From: JAEUNJ01 sp052035955
GTDB taxonomy: Bacteria; Pseudomonadota; Gammaproteobacteria; Burkholderiales; Rhodocyclaceae
DNA length: 64,000 bases
Reading direction: 5' to 3'
NCBI GenBank assembly: GCA_052035955.1
Contig: JBPOHD010000016.1
Coordinates: forward strand, 1 to 64,000
Under the pieces are notes generated by a model. That model did no database searches. It had not been told where the DNA came from and worked only from the letters and a program-made list of their open reading frames with translations. Shown piece after piece: positions 41,801 to 51,305 of the stretch (positions within the stretch are counted from its first letter, which is position 1; each line of letters opens with the position of its first letter). The position numbers and the translations under genes are program-made.

Positions 41801-44800
41801 CGACCTATACGCTGAATGGCGGATCCGTCGACATCGACCTCGGTGCCGGGACGCTCACCCAGGCCTCGGGAACGACGACCCTGAATGGATCGTCCGGCGC
41901 GGCGACGATAGACGTGACCGGCGGGACCCTGGTCCTCGGGGCCGCCAACCGGCTATCCAATTCGGCGACGGTGACCATCGCCGGCGGTGCGACCCTCGAC
42001 CTCGTCGGATTCAACGATACGGTCGGCACATTCGCCAGCGGCGGAACCCTGGCCGGTTCCGGAACGCTCACCGCATCGACCTACACCCTCGGCGGCGGTT
42101 CCATCGACGCCAACCTGGGCGCCGGAACGCTCACCCAGAGCGCTGCGACGACGACACTGAACGGCGCAGCGGCAGCGACCACGGTGCATATCGACGGCGG
42201 GATACTGCGTCTCGGGGCCGCAAATCGTCTGGCCAACACGGCCGCCATCACCGTTAGCGGCGGGACGCTGGACATCGGCGCCAACAACGACACGGTGGGG
42301 GCGGTGAGCCTGGTCAGCGGCGCGATCGACGGGACCACCGGCGTACTGACCGGTACCTCCTATGCCGTCCAGTCGGGCAGCATCGGCGCGATCCTGGGCG
42401 GGTCGGGCAACCTGACGAAGACGACGGCCGGGACGGTGACCCTCGCCAATGCGAACACCTATGCCGGAACCACGACGGTGTCGGCCGGAACCCTGGCCCT
42501 GGGCGCCGATGCTGCCCTGGGAAGCGGCACGGACCTGGTGGTGAGCGGCGGTACCCTGGACATCGGGACCTTCAACGCGACGGTGGCCGGCGCCCAATTG
42601 ACCTCCGGAACCATCGCCGGCACTTCGGGGACACTGACCTCCACGACAAATTACGACCTGCGGTCCGGGTCCGTGTCGGCCGCCTTGGGCGGCACCGTCG
42701 GCGCCACCAAGAGCACGGCGGGGGCCGTCACCCTGTCGGGAGCCAATACCTACACGGGGACGACGGCCGTGTCGGCCGGCACCCTCAACCTGGCCGGCGG
42801 CGCGGCGATCGACGACTCGGCCGCCGTGACGGTTGCCGCGGGAGCCACCCTGGCCCTCGCCGCCAGCGAGGCCGTCGGATCCATCGCCGGGGCGGGTGCG
42901 GTGAACCTGGGATCCGGTACGTTGACGACGGCGGGCGGCGCAACGACGTTCTCGGGGGGCATTTCCGGCGCCGGCGGCCTGGCATTGACGGGCAGTTCGT
43001 TCACCCTCTCGGGGACCAACACCTACACCGGACTGACGGATGTCCAGGGCGGGATCCTGACGCTCAACGGGGGGACGGCGGTCGCCGATTCGGCGGCGGT
43101 CCAGGTGGCCTCCGGCGCCACCCTCCTGCTCGGCGCGAACGAGACGATCGGTTCCCTCGCCGGAGCCGGCGACGTCGGCCTGGGAACCCGGACATTGACG
43201 ACCGGCGGCAGCGGCGCAAGCACGTCGCATACCGGCACTATCAGCGGGACGGGCGGAATCACCAAGCAGGGGAGCGGCACTTTCACGCTCGGGGGCGGCA
43301 ATTCCTACACCGGTACCACCCTGGTCCAGGCCGGCACCCTGGCCTTCGGCGCAAGCGACGTACTGGCCGATACGGCGGCGGTGACCATCAACGGGGGCGT
43401 GCTGGATATCGCGGGACACAATGACACCGTCGGGACCGTGACCCTGGTGTCGGGAACCATCACCGGAACCTCGGGGGCGTTGACCGGCGCGGCCTATGCA
43501 ATGCAATCGGGAACCGTGGACGCCATCCTGGCCGGTGGCGGCGCGATGACGAAGACCACGGCAGGGACGGTCACCCTGGCCGGCAACAACGTGTTTGCAG
43601 GCGGAACGACGATGAACGCGGGCACGCTGATCGTCACCCACGACAATGGCCTCGGCGTGGGCTCGGTGGCAGTCGATGCATCGGCGGCAGCTGCCACCCT
43701 GGACCTACGCTCAGTGACCGTAGCGAACGATATCAGCCTGAAAAACGGGGTCGGCACGGCCTTGCTGACGGCCGGGTCAGGCACCGCCAGCGGTGCGGGG
43801 CAACTCACCCTCATCGGCGGCGGAAGGCTCTCCGCAGCGGTCGGCGCCACCTTGACGATGGACGGGAAGGTAACCGGCATAGGCGGCTTGACGGTTGCCG
43901 GGCCCGGGACGGTGATCCTGACGAACGGAACCAACGACTACACCGCGGGCACCACCTTGAATGCCGGCGCACTGCTCGCGGTCACCGACGCCGGAGCCCT
44001 GGGTGGCGCGGCGGCCAGCGTGGCGGCGGGTGGCCTCCTGGATCTCCGCAATACGGGATTGGTTCCGCTGTCCAGTACCGTGAATCTCGACGGCGGAACC
44101 GTAACGGTATCCACAGGCAACAGCACCCTGGGCAACGTGGTCATCGGCGCTGCCGGGAGCACCCTGTCCGCAGGCGCTGGTGCCCAGCTGGCAGGAGGCG
44201 GTATCGTCACCGACGCCGGAAGCCACGGATTCACGGTGAGCGGCGCCGGGGGTGTCAGCCTGACCAATGTCGCCAACAATTTCGGCGGCACGGTGACAGT
44301 CTCGGCGGGAACGGTGGACCTCGTCGACAACAACACGGGGTTGTTGACCGTCCTGCTCGCCGGGTCCGGCAACACGACCGTTTCATCCACCGGTGCCGGT
44401 GGGGTCTCGGTGTCCGGGACATCCCTCGGCAGCCTGGACGTGACGGGAACGGCAGGCATCGGCCTGATCGGCAATGTCGGCACGGGGGCAGGGCAGACCT
44501 ATCACAGCCCGGTCACCCTGGCCGCCGATGTCTCGCTGACGGCGCCTACCGTGGCCTTTTCCGGCACGGTGAATGGTGCCCGGACCCTTTCCATCATCGG
44601 CGATGCCAGCTTTGCCGGCCCGGTCGGAGCGAGCAGCGCACTGAGTTCCCTGACGGTGTCGGGAACCTCCGCCCTGAATGGAAACTCAATACGAACCACC
44701 GGCAACCAGGACTACAGCGGCGCCGTCGTCCTGGGGGCGGACACCCATCTCACGGCCGCCAACATCCGCTTTGCCTCCACAGTGGACGGCGGTTACGTGC

Positions 44801-47340
44801 TGCAACTCACCGGAAACGGTCGCTTCGACGCCGCGGTCGGGGGCGTAACGCCATTGGCATCAATGTCGGTGAGTGGTACGTCCCAGATTGGGGGCGGTTC
44901 GATCGCGACGATCGGTACGCAGACCTTCACCGGTGGAGTGACGCTCGCCGCCGATACCCTGCTGACGGCATCGGCCGCCGGATTTGGTGCCGCCGTCGAT
45001 GGCGCCCACGACCTGGGCATCTTTGGCGACGCCAGCTTCGCCGGTCCCGTTGGGGCCCTGACGCCCTTGTCCAGCCTCGCGGTCACGGGTGCCTCGACCT
45101 TCTCCGGCGGCGGCGTGACGACCTCCGGGAGCCAGACCTATTCCGGTCCCGTCACCCTGGCGGCGAACACGACCTTGCGCGGGACGGGCCTCCAGCTCTC
45201 GGGCGCCGTCGATGGTGCTCGCGATCTCATACTCGATTCCGGGGCCGGCGACATCGACTTCGGTGCCGCGGTGGGAGGGACTTCCCCCTTGGCGAGCCTG
45301 ACCATCGACGACGCGAGAAACGTGGATTTTGCCGGGACGGTGAATGCGGGGAGCTTCACGCAGACAGCCGGTACCGGGGCCACCACCCTCGATACCGCGA
45401 TATCGACCAGCGGCCCGGGAGGAATCGCCATTGCCAACCATGACGTGTTCCTGGCGCCTGGGGGCCTGCTGGCGACAGCGGGTGGACCGGTGTCGCTGGC
45501 CGCCGACGGCAGTCTCGGATTCTCGGGCGGATCCATCTCGGCGGGAACCGGCGCGGTCACATTCGGCGTCATGACCCCCGGTACGGCGATGACTTTCGGC
45601 GTCGGGCCGGGGCTCAACATCGGAGCAGCGGCGATCGCGGCTGTGACCACTGCGTCGGCCGTCCGCCTGGGAAATGCCGCCACCGGGGACCTGCTGGTCG
45701 CCGCGCCGCTGGCCAACCCCGGGGCCACGGACATCGTGTCCCTGGTCAGCGGGGGAAATATCACCCAGTCGGCGCCGATCACGGTAACGAATCTGCGGGT
45801 TTCGGCAGCGGGCGACGTCAGCCTGACGGATGCCGGCAACGGATTCACCAAGCTGGCCGCCAAGCTGACCGGCGCGGGGGCGTTATTGGACGTGCGAACG
45901 GCGGGCAGCCTCGATATCGGGACCGTTGACGGCGTCTCCGGGATCAACAGCCCCGGCACGGCGACGGCAACTTCCCCCGACGTGCGCATTCAGGTGGGCG
46001 GGTCCCTGACCCAGAGTGCGGCCATCGTGGCCAACGAGCTGACCTTGCGCGCGCCAGCCGGCTCCATCACCCTTCTGCATAACCACGGTGGGGGCTTGGC
46101 TACGGACAACGACGTGCTTGCCGTCGACGCGCTTGCCCTCGGTGCTGTGGCATTTTTCGATGCCACCGGTTACAAGGTGAACGGCGCCATCGGCAATGGA
46201 CTGCATTTCGATTCCCTCGGCACCATCGATTTCTCTGCCCTCCTCGCAGGCGACGACGTGAACATCGATGCGGGGTCAGGGGATCTCGTCATCAATTCGG
46301 CCGGCGCCATCAGCATCACCGGGCCGGGTCGCCTGCACGGCAGGAATATCTTCCTGACCACGCCGGACACCCAGGACATCACGCTTTCCGGCGGGACGGT
46401 GCCCGGGATCAGCAACGACGTCATCGTCAATGCCTCCGGCAACCTGACCATCCAGACCCGCGATCTGAACGTGTCTGGAGGGGTATCGACCGCGGGTCCG
46501 GGGCAATCGCTCAAGAATGACGCGATCCTGCAGGCCGGGGGAACCCTGTCCATCACGACCTCCGGCGATTTCACCATCCAAGGCGGGACGGTGGTGACCA
46601 CTTCGGGGGCCGGTGGAAATGCAGCCGGTCAGGCGAATGCCTTCGTCCAGGCACCGAACCTGAACATCTCGGTCGGCGGTGACCTGCTGATCAAGGGCGG
46701 AGACATCCAGGCAGACAGTTCGGCAGGCGGGAACACGCGCAACGATGCGTCCGGGATCCTCCTGATCGGCAATGCCAAGGACATTCGCGTCGGCGGGAAC
46801 ATGGTGATCGCGGGGGGATCCTCCAGCATCTTCCTGGGTTCCAGGAATTCCGGTTCTGCCCTGGCCGTCCTTGACCCCGAGGTGCCGATGACGATCACGA
46901 CGGGGGGGAGCCTGGCGCTGATCGGCGGCAGCGCGAAACCCGGCATCACCTCCAGCGCCGGCATTTTCAACGCCGGACCGATCACCCTCGACGTGCGCGG
47001 CCGAGGCAGCTTCACGGACACCTACCGTGCAACCGGCGTCCACCCCGCCGGCCTGCTGCTGATAGGAGGCAGCGGCTCCGGACGTTTCGACCTGAACGAC
47101 GACCCGGTACTGGCAAACGACTATCCTGTGAAATACCTGTTGAGCGGTGGCAGCTACACTGTGATCACCAGCCTCAGGGGCGGGGATGCCTACATACAGT
47201 CACGGGCACCGATCGGCATAGACTCCTCGCTGCTCGGCTACATCTTCTTTGCCATCAACAACGAGACCCAAACCCGCGGCAAGCGTTCCATCGTCGACCA
47301 GGCGACCCCGGATCGGAGCCAGGCGGGACAATGCAAGTGA
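38833..47340 (+). CDS. Giant two-partner secretion exoprotein (TpsA, filamentous hemagglutinin-like)
   Basis: The 2835-residue product should be secreted through the adjacent TpsB. A signal peptide (ARRAVALALALVFPAGAVA) precedes the TPS domain, with FIFGKKSLDVINTPGTVIEW, LILGALQSNGRVYLINQNGI and FGANAQVNVAGLVASTLN (about residues 40-280). A region with GGSVLIGGDFQGKGGVPNAA and IVWSDEATGYYGRITAKGG follows. From about 620 to 1650 comes an array of autotransporter-like repeats (GTLTLSGANTYSGLTDVQAG type), then less regular beta-helix repeats to the end. I see no cysteine except the penultimate residue (QCK). Probably an adhesin or biofilm matrix fibre. Gly, Ala and Thr dominate. Confidence 0.93.
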   Translation: MPRPAKLRRTVSRSPASARRAVALALALVFPAGAVANGTDPRVTAGAAQFIFGKKSLDVINTPGTVIEWKSFSIQAGEITRFIQQNASSAVMNRVVGGDPTLILGALQSNGRVYLINQNGIAFGANAQVNVAGLVASTLNLSNADFRSGRLDFGAAPGAGRIVNEGEIRALPGGKVILVAPAVENRGVIEAPDGEVFLAAGRSARLIDPLRPEIQVEVRADDNAVLNVGHLAGGTVGIYAGAIRHSGRAGANTAILGEGGRIVFKAVGNLQVDAGATVDASGTTGGSVSLESGQTTRVAGTVAARGAEDRGGSVRVLGHQVVLEDDAHVEAGGRTAGGSVLIGGDFQGKGGVPNAARTYVAPGATVDVSARETGNGGRVIVWSDEATGYYGRITAKGGASGGDGGFVEVSGKSYLDYRGSVDLRAKGRAGRLLLDPDSLDIGLVADIDGLGTSADLALPTLLSTDYSGVASRITAAAVVTQLDSADVVLQAVDNITVSAPIDASLNTNSHGLSLQATGAAGSVTLNESILTKNGAISITAGTGGITQAAGKTLSAGSGTITVSSSGGNLVLAGALATTNVTAGAVSLSGVDIQLGNMSTGFGGVVTTTLSGVGTQTAGTAITGATALNKAGAGTLTLSETNTYVGGTTVSGGTLAVSGGAALADTAQVVVSAAGTLALLANETIGSLAGSGTVDLGANTLTSGGPGTTSAFSGAIGGTGGIVKLGIGTLTLSGTNTFTGLADVQGGNLTLNGGNAMADTAPVNVAAGATLILGANETIGSLAGAGTVNLGSRTLAAGGDGSTTTFSGTILGSGGVTKTGAGTLTLSGANTYSGLTDVQAGTLALGASDVLDDTSTVKVSGGTLDIGANSDTVAGVQLTAGSIAGTTGVLSSTTDFDVQSGSVSAKLGGAAGLVKSTAGTVTLSGGNTYSGLTDVQAGTLALGASNVLADASTLAVVAGATLDFNTHSDTVASVASGGVLTGTGGATLTAATYTLNGGSVDIDLGAGTLTQASGTTTLNGSSGAATIDVTGGTLVLGAANRLSNSATVTIAGGATLDLVGFNDTVGTFASGGTLAGSGTLTASTYTLGGGSIDANLGAGTLTQSAATTTLNGAAAATTVHIDGGILRLGAANRLANTAAITVSGGTLDIGANNDTVGAVSLVSGAIDGTTGVLTGTSYAVQSGSIGAILGGSGNLTKTTAGTVTLANANTYAGTTTVSAGTLALGADAALGSGTDLVVSGGTLDIGTFNATVAGAQLTSGTIAGTSGTLTSTTNYDLRSGSVSAALGGTVGATKSTAGAVTLSGANTYTGTTAVSAGTLNLAGGAAIDDSAAVTVAAGATLALAASEAVGSIAGAGAVNLGSGTLTTAGGATTFSGGISGAGGLALTGSSFTLSGTNTYTGLTDVQGGILTLNGGTAVADSAAVQVASGATLLLGANETIGSLAGAGDVGLGTRTLTTGGSGASTSHTGTISGTGGITKQGSGTFTLGGGNSYTGTTLVQAGTLAFGASDVLADTAAVTINGGVLDIAGHNDTVGTVTLVSGTITGTSGALTGAAYAMQSGTVDAILAGGGAMTKTTAGTVTLAGNNVFAGGTTMNAGTLIVTHDNGLGVGSVAVDASAAAATLDLRSVTVANDISLKNGVGTALLTAGSGTASGAGQLTLIGGGRLSAAVGATLTMDGKVTGIGGLTVAGPGTVILTNGTNDYTAGTTLNAGALLAVTDAGALGGAAASVAAGGLLDLRNTGLVPLSSTVNLDGGTVTVSTGNSTLGNVVIGAAGSTLSAGAGAQLAGGGIVTDAGSHGFTVSGAGGVSLTNVANNFGGTVTVSAGTVDLVDNNTGLLTVLLAGSGNTTVSSTGAGGVSVSGTSLGSLDVTGTAGIGLIGNVGTGAGQTYHSPVTLAADVSLTAPTVAFSGTVNGARTLSIIGDASFAGPVGASSALSSLTVSGTSALNGNSIRTTGNQDYSGAVVLGADTHLTAANIRFASTVDGGYVLQLTGNGRFDAAVGGVTPLASMSVSGTSQIGGGSIATIGTQTFTGGVTLAADTLLTASAAGFGAAVDGAHDLGIFGDASFAGPVGALTPLSSLAVTGASTFSGGGVTTSGSQTYSGPVTLAANTTLRGTGLQLSGAVDGARDLILDSGAGDIDFGAAVGGTSPLASLTIDDARNVDFAGTVNAGSFTQTAGTGATTLDTAISTSGPGGIAIANHDVFLAPGGLLATAGGPVSLAADGSLGFSGGSISAGTGAVTFGVMTPGTAMTFGVGPGLNIGAAAIAAVTTASAVRLGNAATGDLLVAAPLANPGATDIVSLVSGGNITQSAPITVTNLRVSAAGDVSLTDAGNGFTKLAAKLTGAGALLDVRTAGSLDIGTVDGVSGINSPGTATATSPDVRIQVGGSLTQSAAIVANELTLRAPAGSITLLHNHGGGLATDNDVLAVDALALGAVAFFDATGYKVNGAIGNGLHFDSLGTIDFSALLAGDDVNIDAGSGDLVINSAGAISITGPGRLHGRNIFLTTPDTQDITLSGGTVPGISNDVIVNASGNLTIQTRDLNVSGGVSTAGPGQSLKNDAILQAGGTLSITTSGDFTIQGGTVVTTSGAGGNAAGQANAFVQAPNLNISVGGDLLIKGGDIQADSSAGGNTRNDASGILLIGNAKDIRVGGNMVIAGGSSSIFLGSRNSGSALAVLDPEVPMTITTGGSLALIGGSAKPGITSSAGIFNAGPITLDVRGRGSFTDTYRATGVHPAGLLLIGGSGSGRFDLNDDPVLANDYPVKYLLSGGSYTVITSLRGGDAYIQSRAPIGIDSSLLGYIFFAINNETQTRGKRSIVDQATPDRSQAGQCK
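41321..41687 (+). repeat. Near-identical 76-base direct repeat inside tpsA
   Basis: The 76 bases at 41321-41396 recur at 41612-41687 with four differences, an offset of 291 bases or 97 codons. Other repeat units in the gene are diverged at DNA level, so this pair points to recent duplication or gene conversion. The frame is kept. Confidence 0.9.
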
Positions 47341-47351
47341 GGTAGGACGTC

Positions 47352-48065
47352 ATGCTCATCCGCCACGCATTTCTTGGCTTCATCATGTTGTCGACGGCGT
47401 TTTGCGCCTTCGCCGCCGGCACCGTCGAGCACCTGTCGGGGACATTGTCGGTCCAGAGGGCCGACGGTGCCGTGAGGCTCCTTTCAGTGCGCTCCGACGT
47501 CCTGACCGGCGATACACTGCAAACCGAGAAGGACAGCTTCGCGCAAATTCGCTTCAGCGATGGCGGCACGGTCACGCTCAAGCCCAACACCCGGTTCGCG
47601 GTCCATTCCTATGGATTCGATCCAACGAAGGCGGAGGGCGACAACCTGGTGTTCCGATTGCTCAAGGGGGGACTGCGATCGGTGACCGGACTGATCGGAA
47701 AACGGGGCAATCAGGGCGCCTACAGAGTGGATACTACGACCGCCACGATTGGCATCCGCGGGACGACATTCGATGCCGACGACTGCAAGACCACCGCCTG
47801 CGCCAAACAAGGCACCACGACCGCCGAGGCGCCGGAGAACCACGAGCCCGGAGTCTATGTGACGGTTCTCGATGGGGAAGTCGTCGTCTCGAACGCGGCT
47901 GGTTCGCTCAATCTGTCGGCCGGACAGTTCGGCATGGTGCCGGGGCGGGAGGTTCAGCCGCGGCTGCTGCCGGGAGATCCAGGGCTCGGGGCCGTGGTTG
48001 CCGCCTCTCAACTGGAGGGCACCGTCGTCCGCAGCCGGACGGGATTCGGTCGCTGCGAGCCCTGA
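47352..48065 (+). CDS. FecR-domain exported protein
   Basis: A 237-residue product with a signal peptide (LGFIMLSTAFCAFAAG) and a FecR domain: VEHLSGTLSVQRADGAVRLL, DTLQTEKDSFAQIRFSDGG, TATIGIRGTTFDAD, YVTVLDGEVVVSNAAG. Exported FecR-domain proteins are often encoded next to two-partner exoproteins in betaproteobacteria; their role is unknown, and this is not the iron-dicitrate anti-sigma factor, since no sigma factor is near. It starts 11 bases after tpsA. Confidence 0.88.
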   Translation: MLIRHAFLGFIMLSTAFCAFAAGTVEHLSGTLSVQRADGAVRLLSVRSDVLTGDTLQTEKDSFAQIRFSDGGTVTLKPNTRFAVHSYGFDPTKAEGDNLVFRLLKGGLRSVTGLIGKRGNQGAYRVDTTTATIGIRGTTFDADDCKTTACAKQGTTTAEAPENHEPGVYVTVLDGEVVVSNAAGSLNLSAGQFGMVPGREVQPRLLPGDPGLGAVVAASQLEGTVVRSRTGFGRCEP

Positions 48066-48187
48066 TCGGCGGGCGCCCGGGGCCGCGTCCGGAATGGCTC
48101 GATGGACTCCATTTCCCGGGCAAGGGAATGGACAATACGCTCTTGGTCGGTTACATTTTCGGCCAAACATAAGAAGGGGAAACAAAC

Positions 48188-48862
48188 ATGACGCGATCCG
48201 GTACCGTCTCCGTGACGGCCTTGCGGACTTTGCCGATCTTCGAAACCCTTAGCGACGAGCGTTTGGTGCCCATCGCCGCTGCGGCGATGTTGAAGCAGGT
48301 TTCCCGCAACACCGAAATCATCCACGCCGGTGACCACACCGACAACGTGTACCTCGTCCTTTCGGGTGCCCTGAAGGTGCTGGTCAGCGACGACGAAGGG
48401 CGCGAAGTCATCCTGTCGATGTTGTCCCATGGCGACCTGTTCGGCGAAATGGGAGTGTTGGACGACCATCCCAGGTCGGCGACGGTCGTCTCGGTCGAGC
48501 CGAGCGCCCTCGTGGTCATTACCAAGGCGGACTTCAAACGCTGCCTCGCCGAGAACTTCGATGTTTCCCTCTACATCATGCGCAGCCTGGTCCGTCGCCT
48601 CCGCCTGGCAGACCGGAAAATCGAAAGCCTGGCCCTCATGGACGTCTTTGGACGCGTCGCCCGGCTGCTGCTCGAGATGGCGGAGACCCGGGACGGCCGG
48701 CGCGTCGTGGTCCGGAAGATTTCCAAACAGGACATCGCCCGCATGATCGGCGCCTCCCGCGAGATGGTGAGCCGGGTCATGCGCGACCTGCACACCCAAG
48801 GGTTGATCGACGAAACGGACAACGGCATCTATCTGTCCGACGAGATAGGCGAAGCCCAATAA
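48188..48862 (+). CDS. CRP-like transcription regulator
   Basis: A 224-residue CRP/FNR-superfamily protein. The effector domain has GDLFGEMGVLDDHPRSATVVS, with the G-E and R-S residues that bind the cAMP phosphate in CRP. The helix-turn-helix ISKQDIARMIGASREMVSRVMRDL follows; its R-E-x2-SR recognises CRP or FNR-like half sites. There is no cysteine cluster. AGAAGGGG precedes the ATG. It follows the tps locus on the same strand, so it could control it, but it might equally be global. Confidence 0.9.
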   Translation: MTRSGTVSVTALRTLPIFETLSDERLVPIAAAAMLKQVSRNTEIIHAGDHTDNVYLVLSGALKVLVSDDEGREVILSMLSHGDLFGEMGVLDDHPRSATVVSVEPSALVVITKADFKRCLAENFDVSLYIMRSLVRRLRLADRKIESLALMDVFGRVARLLLEMAETRDGRRVVVRKISKQDIARMIGASREMVSRVMRDLHTQGLIDETDNGIYLSDEIGEAQ

Positions 48863-48931
48863 GCGAAACTGGGCCCGGGTTCGGGCTCTGATTCCGTTTC
48901 AGGCCGGGGCCGGTAGCGGCGAAAATCGGTC

Positions 48932-51253
48932 ATGGCCGCTGTTTCCCTTTCCGCCAACGCATCGCGCACTGGCGCCGAAGATCCGTTCCCAGAACGCCTC
49001 GTGGCCTTGTTCAACGAGGCCCGATGGCTGTTGCTCGGAGTGGCTGCCGCCTTCCTTGCACTCGTACTGGCCGGATACGATCCGGCCGACCCTGGATGGT
49101 CCCATGCCGCGCGTGCCGATGCCCTCGCCAATCCCGGTGGGCGTTTCGGGGCCTGGCTCGCGGACCTGCTCCTTTATCTTTTCGGCTTGTCGGCGTGGTG
49201 GTGGATTCCCTTCCTGGCGGTTTCGCTGGTCTGGGGGTATCGCCGGCTCGGCGGCTGGCTGTCGATGGACCGGCGGTCCTATTTCGTGGCCTGCGGCGGC
49301 TTCCTGGTATTGCTGATTGGCAGCGCCGGGCTCGAGGCGCTGCGTTTTTGGAGTCTCAAGGCGGCACTGCCCCTGGCGCCGGGAGGCATGGTCGGGCACG
49401 AGATGGCGCGCCTGAGTTCCCTATACCTCGGTTTCACCGGGGGCACGCTGATACTGCTGGCCGGCATCGGAATCGGCTTCTCGCTGTTCTCCGGGGTTTC
49501 ATGGCTGCGTCTGGCCGAGGGTTTCGGGGCTTTCATCGAGCGCTGCTTCCTTGGTGCGCTGGGCTTGTGGCAGACCTGGCAGGACCGTCGCTACGGGCGC
49601 AAGGTGGCCGGCGAGCGCGAGGCCGCTGTCGAGGTCGAGAGGAAGAAGGTGGAGGTCAATCCGACGCCACCCGTGAAGATCGAGCCCGTTGTCCTGGAGG
49701 TGCCGAAGGCCCCGAAGGCCGAGGCGCGAATGGATAAGGAACGCCAGGCCCCGCTCTTTTTCGATGCGCCCGGGGGCGCCCTGCCGCCATTGCACCTGTT
49801 GGACGAGCCTCGCCACGACGCCGCGGATCTGCCAGGGGCCGAGACCCTGGAATTCACCTCGCGTCTCATCGAGAGGAAACTGGCTGACTTCAACGTGGAG
49901 GTGAAGGTCGTTTCCGCCCATCCGGGACCGGTCGTCACCCGCTACGAGATCGAGCCGGCGACCGGCGTCAAGGGAAGCCAGATCGTCGGACTCGCCAAGG
50001 ACCTTGCCCGGGCCCTGTCATTGATCAGCATCCGCGTGGTGGAAACCATACCCGGCAAGTCCTGCATGGCCCTGGAACTCCCGAATCCGCGCCGGCAGAC
50101 GGTGCGGCTTTCCGAGATCCTCGGCGCCCGCGCCTACCATGATCTCCATGCGCCCCTGGCCATGGGGCTGGGAAAGGATATCTCGGGAACCCCGGTGGCC
50201 ATGGACCTCGCCAAGATGCCCCACCTGCTGGTGGCCGGGACGACGGGTTCCGGCAAGTCTGTGGGCATCAACGCCATGATCCTGTCGCTGCTCTACAAGT
50301 CGGAGCCTAAGGACGTGCGCCTCATCCTGGTGGACCCCAAGATGCTGGAGCTCTCGGTCTACCAGGGCATTCCACACCTGCTGGCGCCGGTGGTCACCGA
50401 CATGAGCAAGGCGGCCAATGCGCTCCATTGGTGTGTCGGCGAGATGGAGCGTCGCTACCAACTCATGTCGGCGCTGGGCGTGCGGAACATCTCGGGCCTC
50501 AATGGGCGGGTGCGGGAGGCCGCGAAGAGCGGAACCCTGCTGCCCAACCCGCTCTCGATCACGCCGGAGAGCCCCGAGCCGCTCGAGAGTCTGCCTTACA
50601 TCGTGGTCGTCATCGACGAGTTGGCCGACTTGATGATGGTGGTCGGCAAGAAGGTGGAGGAACTGATCGCCCGCCTCGCCCAGAAGGCGCGCGCATCGGG
50701 TGTCCATCTGATCCTCGCGACCCAGCGGCCCAGCGTGGATGTCATCACCGGCCTGATCAAGGCCAACATCCCGACGCGCATTTCCTTCCAGGTTTCGTCC
50801 AAGATCGATTCCCGCACCATCCTCGACCAGATGGGGGCCGAGGCTTTGCTTGGCCAGGGCGACATGCTGTATCTGGCGCCGGGGACGGGACTGCCGAGCC
50901 GCATCCATGGGGCCTTCGTCTCAGACGAGGAAGTGCATCGAGTGGTCGAGCACCTGAAGAAGGTGGGTCCTCCCGAATACGTGGCGGGTGTCCTCGATGC
51001 GCCTGCGTCGGAGGGTGGCGAGGCCGATGGCGGGGACGGCCTCGCCGATGCCGAATCGGATCCCATGTACGACCAGGCCGTCGAGGTCGTCTTGAAGACG
51101 CGCCGGCCCTCCATCTCCCTGGTCCAGCGCCATCTGCGCATCGGCTACAACCGGGCGGCCCGCATGATCGAGGCCATGGAGAAGGCGGGGTTGGTCTCGG
51201 CGATGAATGCGGCCGGCGGTCGCGAGGTGCTGGCGCCGGAACCGGCCCCTTAG
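48932..51253 (+). CDS. ftsK: DNA translocase FtsK
   Basis: FtsK pumps DNA at the division septum to resolve chromosome dimers with XerCD. The 773-residue product has four N-terminal membrane helices, a short linker, and the motor with Walker A in VAGTTGSGKSVGIN (about residue 436) and Walker B in YIVVVIDELADLMM. A C-terminal gamma winged helix (DQAVEVVLKTRRPSISLVQR; GYNRAARMIEAMEKAGLVS) reads KOPS. It is shorter than E. coli FtsK because of the short linker, as is common in this group. Confidence 0.96.
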   Translation: MAAVSLSANASRTGAEDPFPERLVALFNEARWLLLGVAAAFLALVLAGYDPADPGWSHAARADALANPGGRFGAWLADLLLYLFGLSAWWWIPFLAVSLVWGYRRLGGWLSMDRRSYFVACGGFLVLLIGSAGLEALRFWSLKAALPLAPGGMVGHEMARLSSLYLGFTGGTLILLAGIGIGFSLFSGVSWLRLAEGFGAFIERCFLGALGLWQTWQDRRYGRKVAGEREAAVEVERKKVEVNPTPPVKIEPVVLEVPKAPKAEARMDKERQAPLFFDAPGGALPPLHLLDEPRHDAADLPGAETLEFTSRLIERKLADFNVEVKVVSAHPGPVVTRYEIEPATGVKGSQIVGLAKDLARALSLISIRVVETIPGKSCMALELPNPRRQTVRLSEILGARAYHDLHAPLAMGLGKDISGTPVAMDLAKMPHLLVAGTTGSGKSVGINAMILSLLYKSEPKDVRLILVDPKMLELSVYQGIPHLLAPVVTDMSKAANALHWCVGEMERRYQLMSALGVRNISGLNGRVREAAKSGTLLPNPLSITPESPEPLESLPYIVVVIDELADLMMVVGKKVEELIARLAQKARASGVHLILATQRPSVDVITGLIKANIPTRISFQVSSKIDSRTILDQMGAEALLGQGDMLYLAPGTGLPSRIHGAFVSDEEVHRVVEHLKKVGPPEYVAGVLDAPASEGGEADGGDGLADAESDPMYDQAVEVVLKTRRPSISLVQRHLRIGYNRAARMIEAMEKAGLVSAMNAAGGREVLAPEPAP

Positions 51254-51305
51254 GCGTTCGGGGCGAATCGGCGATAATCGCCGCTCCATCTGCTTCCTGC
51301 CATCC

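Noticed and set aside
40700..43700. CRISPR-like periodic repeats
   Set aside because: The periodicity is coding, in frame, with diverged units and no spacer structure; it encodes beta-helix repeats of TpsA.
39937..46601. Long open frames on the minus strand within tpsA
   Set aside because: They follow from the repeat-rich, GC-rich codon pattern of the exoprotein, lack ribosome-binding sites and have biased, unstructured translations.
47352..48862. FecR plus regulator as an iron-dicitrate signalling system
   Set aside because: The FecR-domain protein has a cleavable-type signal peptide and no sigma factor is adjacent; the regulator is CRP-like.
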